Shown here in pieces: positions 6,576 through 6,992 of a DNA stretch of 6,992 nucleotides. The notes beneath the pieces were generated by a model. It ran no database searches. It saw only the letters and a list, made by a program, of their open reading frames with translations, and was not told the origin of the DNA. This DNA comes from Desulfobacteraceae bacterium (GTDB lineage Bacteria; Desulfobacterota; Desulfobacteria; Desulfobacterales; JAABRJ01). The stretch's first letter is position 1. Every line of letters starts with the position of its first letter. The DNA is taken from contig JAABRJ010000054.1 in NCBI GenBank assembly GCA_011390985.1, positions 1-6,992 of the forward strand. Direction: 5' to 3'. Made by a program: the position numbers and the translations under genes.

Positions 6576-6992
6576 TGCCGGTTCACCCAGCCCCGACAAA
6601 GGACGGCCGGGGCGATTGCCGCAGCACCTCCGCCAGCCAGGCGGTAAAATATACAAAGTGGACCGAATGGTATTCAGTTGCTTGACAGCAATTTTTGTTT
6701 TTGGTAGACCCCTAAAAATTTTGGCTGTTATCAAGCCCTCAAAAAAGGGCTGGGTTCCCCGATGGGCCTTCGCCGCTTCCCGCGCCCTTCGCGGACGGCT
6801 TACGGCGCAGAAAGGGGCGCTTTGCGTGACCCCCGCAGCGAATCGCTGGGGTGAGCGGTAAGCGAAGTTTTCACTTGACGAAATTTTGATCGCCGGTTTA
6901 AGGTGCGCCGAACATTTTTCTCTGTTTTTATAGGTTTTTAGGTCTTTATGCACAGTTCGGGTTACACCCGTGGACAGCCCTTTAAGGTCGCT
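6576..6992. other. Gene-free segment rich in inverted repeats
   Basis: I see no supportable gene here. Read directly: a GCCCCG/CGGGGC inverted repeat around 6590-6613; a weak hairpin followed by T's (6678-6696); AGCCCT/AGGGCT (6734-6751); an outer pair CTTCGC/GCGAAG (6768-6773 with 6862-6867) enclosing a CGC-AG-AAAG/CTTTGCG hairpin near 6806-6826 and a CAGCG-AAT-CGCTG hairpin (6836-6848) extended by CCC/GGG; and CGGGT-TAC-ACCCG (6958-6970). A 127-codon minus-strand open frame (6953-6570) crosses it but has no family features, so I do not call it. The clustering of stems between 6734 and 6867 could mean a structured RNA or a dispersed intergenic repeat; this is inference. Confidence 0.5.

Noticed and set aside
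6875..6903. Plus-strand TTGACG with TTAAGG at 17 nt as a promoter
   Set aside because: The -10 match is poor and no gene start is visible downstream within the window.
6570..6953. 127-codon minus-strand open frame in the right-hand gene-free region
   Set aside because: No recognisable domain, low-complexity Arg/Pro-rich composition, no convincing Shine-Dalgarno before its ATG, and it runs through the nest of inverted repeats and up to the tRNA promoter.
6946..6954. Single DnaA-box-like sequence TTATGCACA
   Set aside because: It fits the loose consensus, but there is only one copy, with no AT-rich unwinding region or dnaA/dnaN neighbours, so an origin is not supported.

Overview
The window carries the electron-delivery and sulfate-activation part of dissimilatory sulfate reduction, so it most likely comes from a sulfate-reducing member of the Desulfobacterota (former Deltaproteobacteria). 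The evidence is a qmoA-qmoB-qmoC operon beside a homo-oligomeric-type sat of dissimilatory length, in GC-rich coding DNA. The exact genus cannot be read from the sequence.

Layout, left to right. Positions 1-1034 (+) hold the 3' part of qmoA, whose start lies outside the window. Positions 1046-3382 (+) hold qmoB and 3461-4609 (+) hold qmoC. The qmoA-qmoB junction is tight, with the qmoB Shine-Dalgarno overlapping the qmoA stop. The qmoB-qmoC gap is 78 nt and contains a perfect 11-bp GC hairpin. A strong intrinsic terminator (4646-4681) ends the operon. The sat gene (4812-6092, -) converges on it and has its own terminator inside a perfect 34-bp palindrome (4749-4782). Upstream of sat are a candidate promoter, an intrinsic terminator and two tandem tRNA-Ser genes (GCT and TGA anticodons, both -), which have a good sigma70-type promoter. 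The last ~420 bases (about 6576-6992) hold no gene I can support but are rich in inverted repeats between about 6734 and 6867, and may be an intergenic repeat or a structured RNA.

How the genes work together: Sat makes APS from sulfate and ATP in the cytoplasm. APS reductase (AprBA, not visible; in many relatives encoded just upstream of qmoA) reduces APS to sulfite and AMP. The Qmo complex carries electrons from menaquinol to that step: QmoC is the membrane cytochrome b/Fe-S subunit, and QmoA and QmoB are HdrA-like flavin/Fe-S proteins in the cytoplasm.

I found no clearly new system. The points most worth a second look are the qmoB-qmoC hairpin, the complete loss of the HdrA-type Cys cluster in QmoB compared with QmoA, the MvhD-like tail of QmoB without a visible hydrogenase partner, and the structured gene-free segment at the right end.
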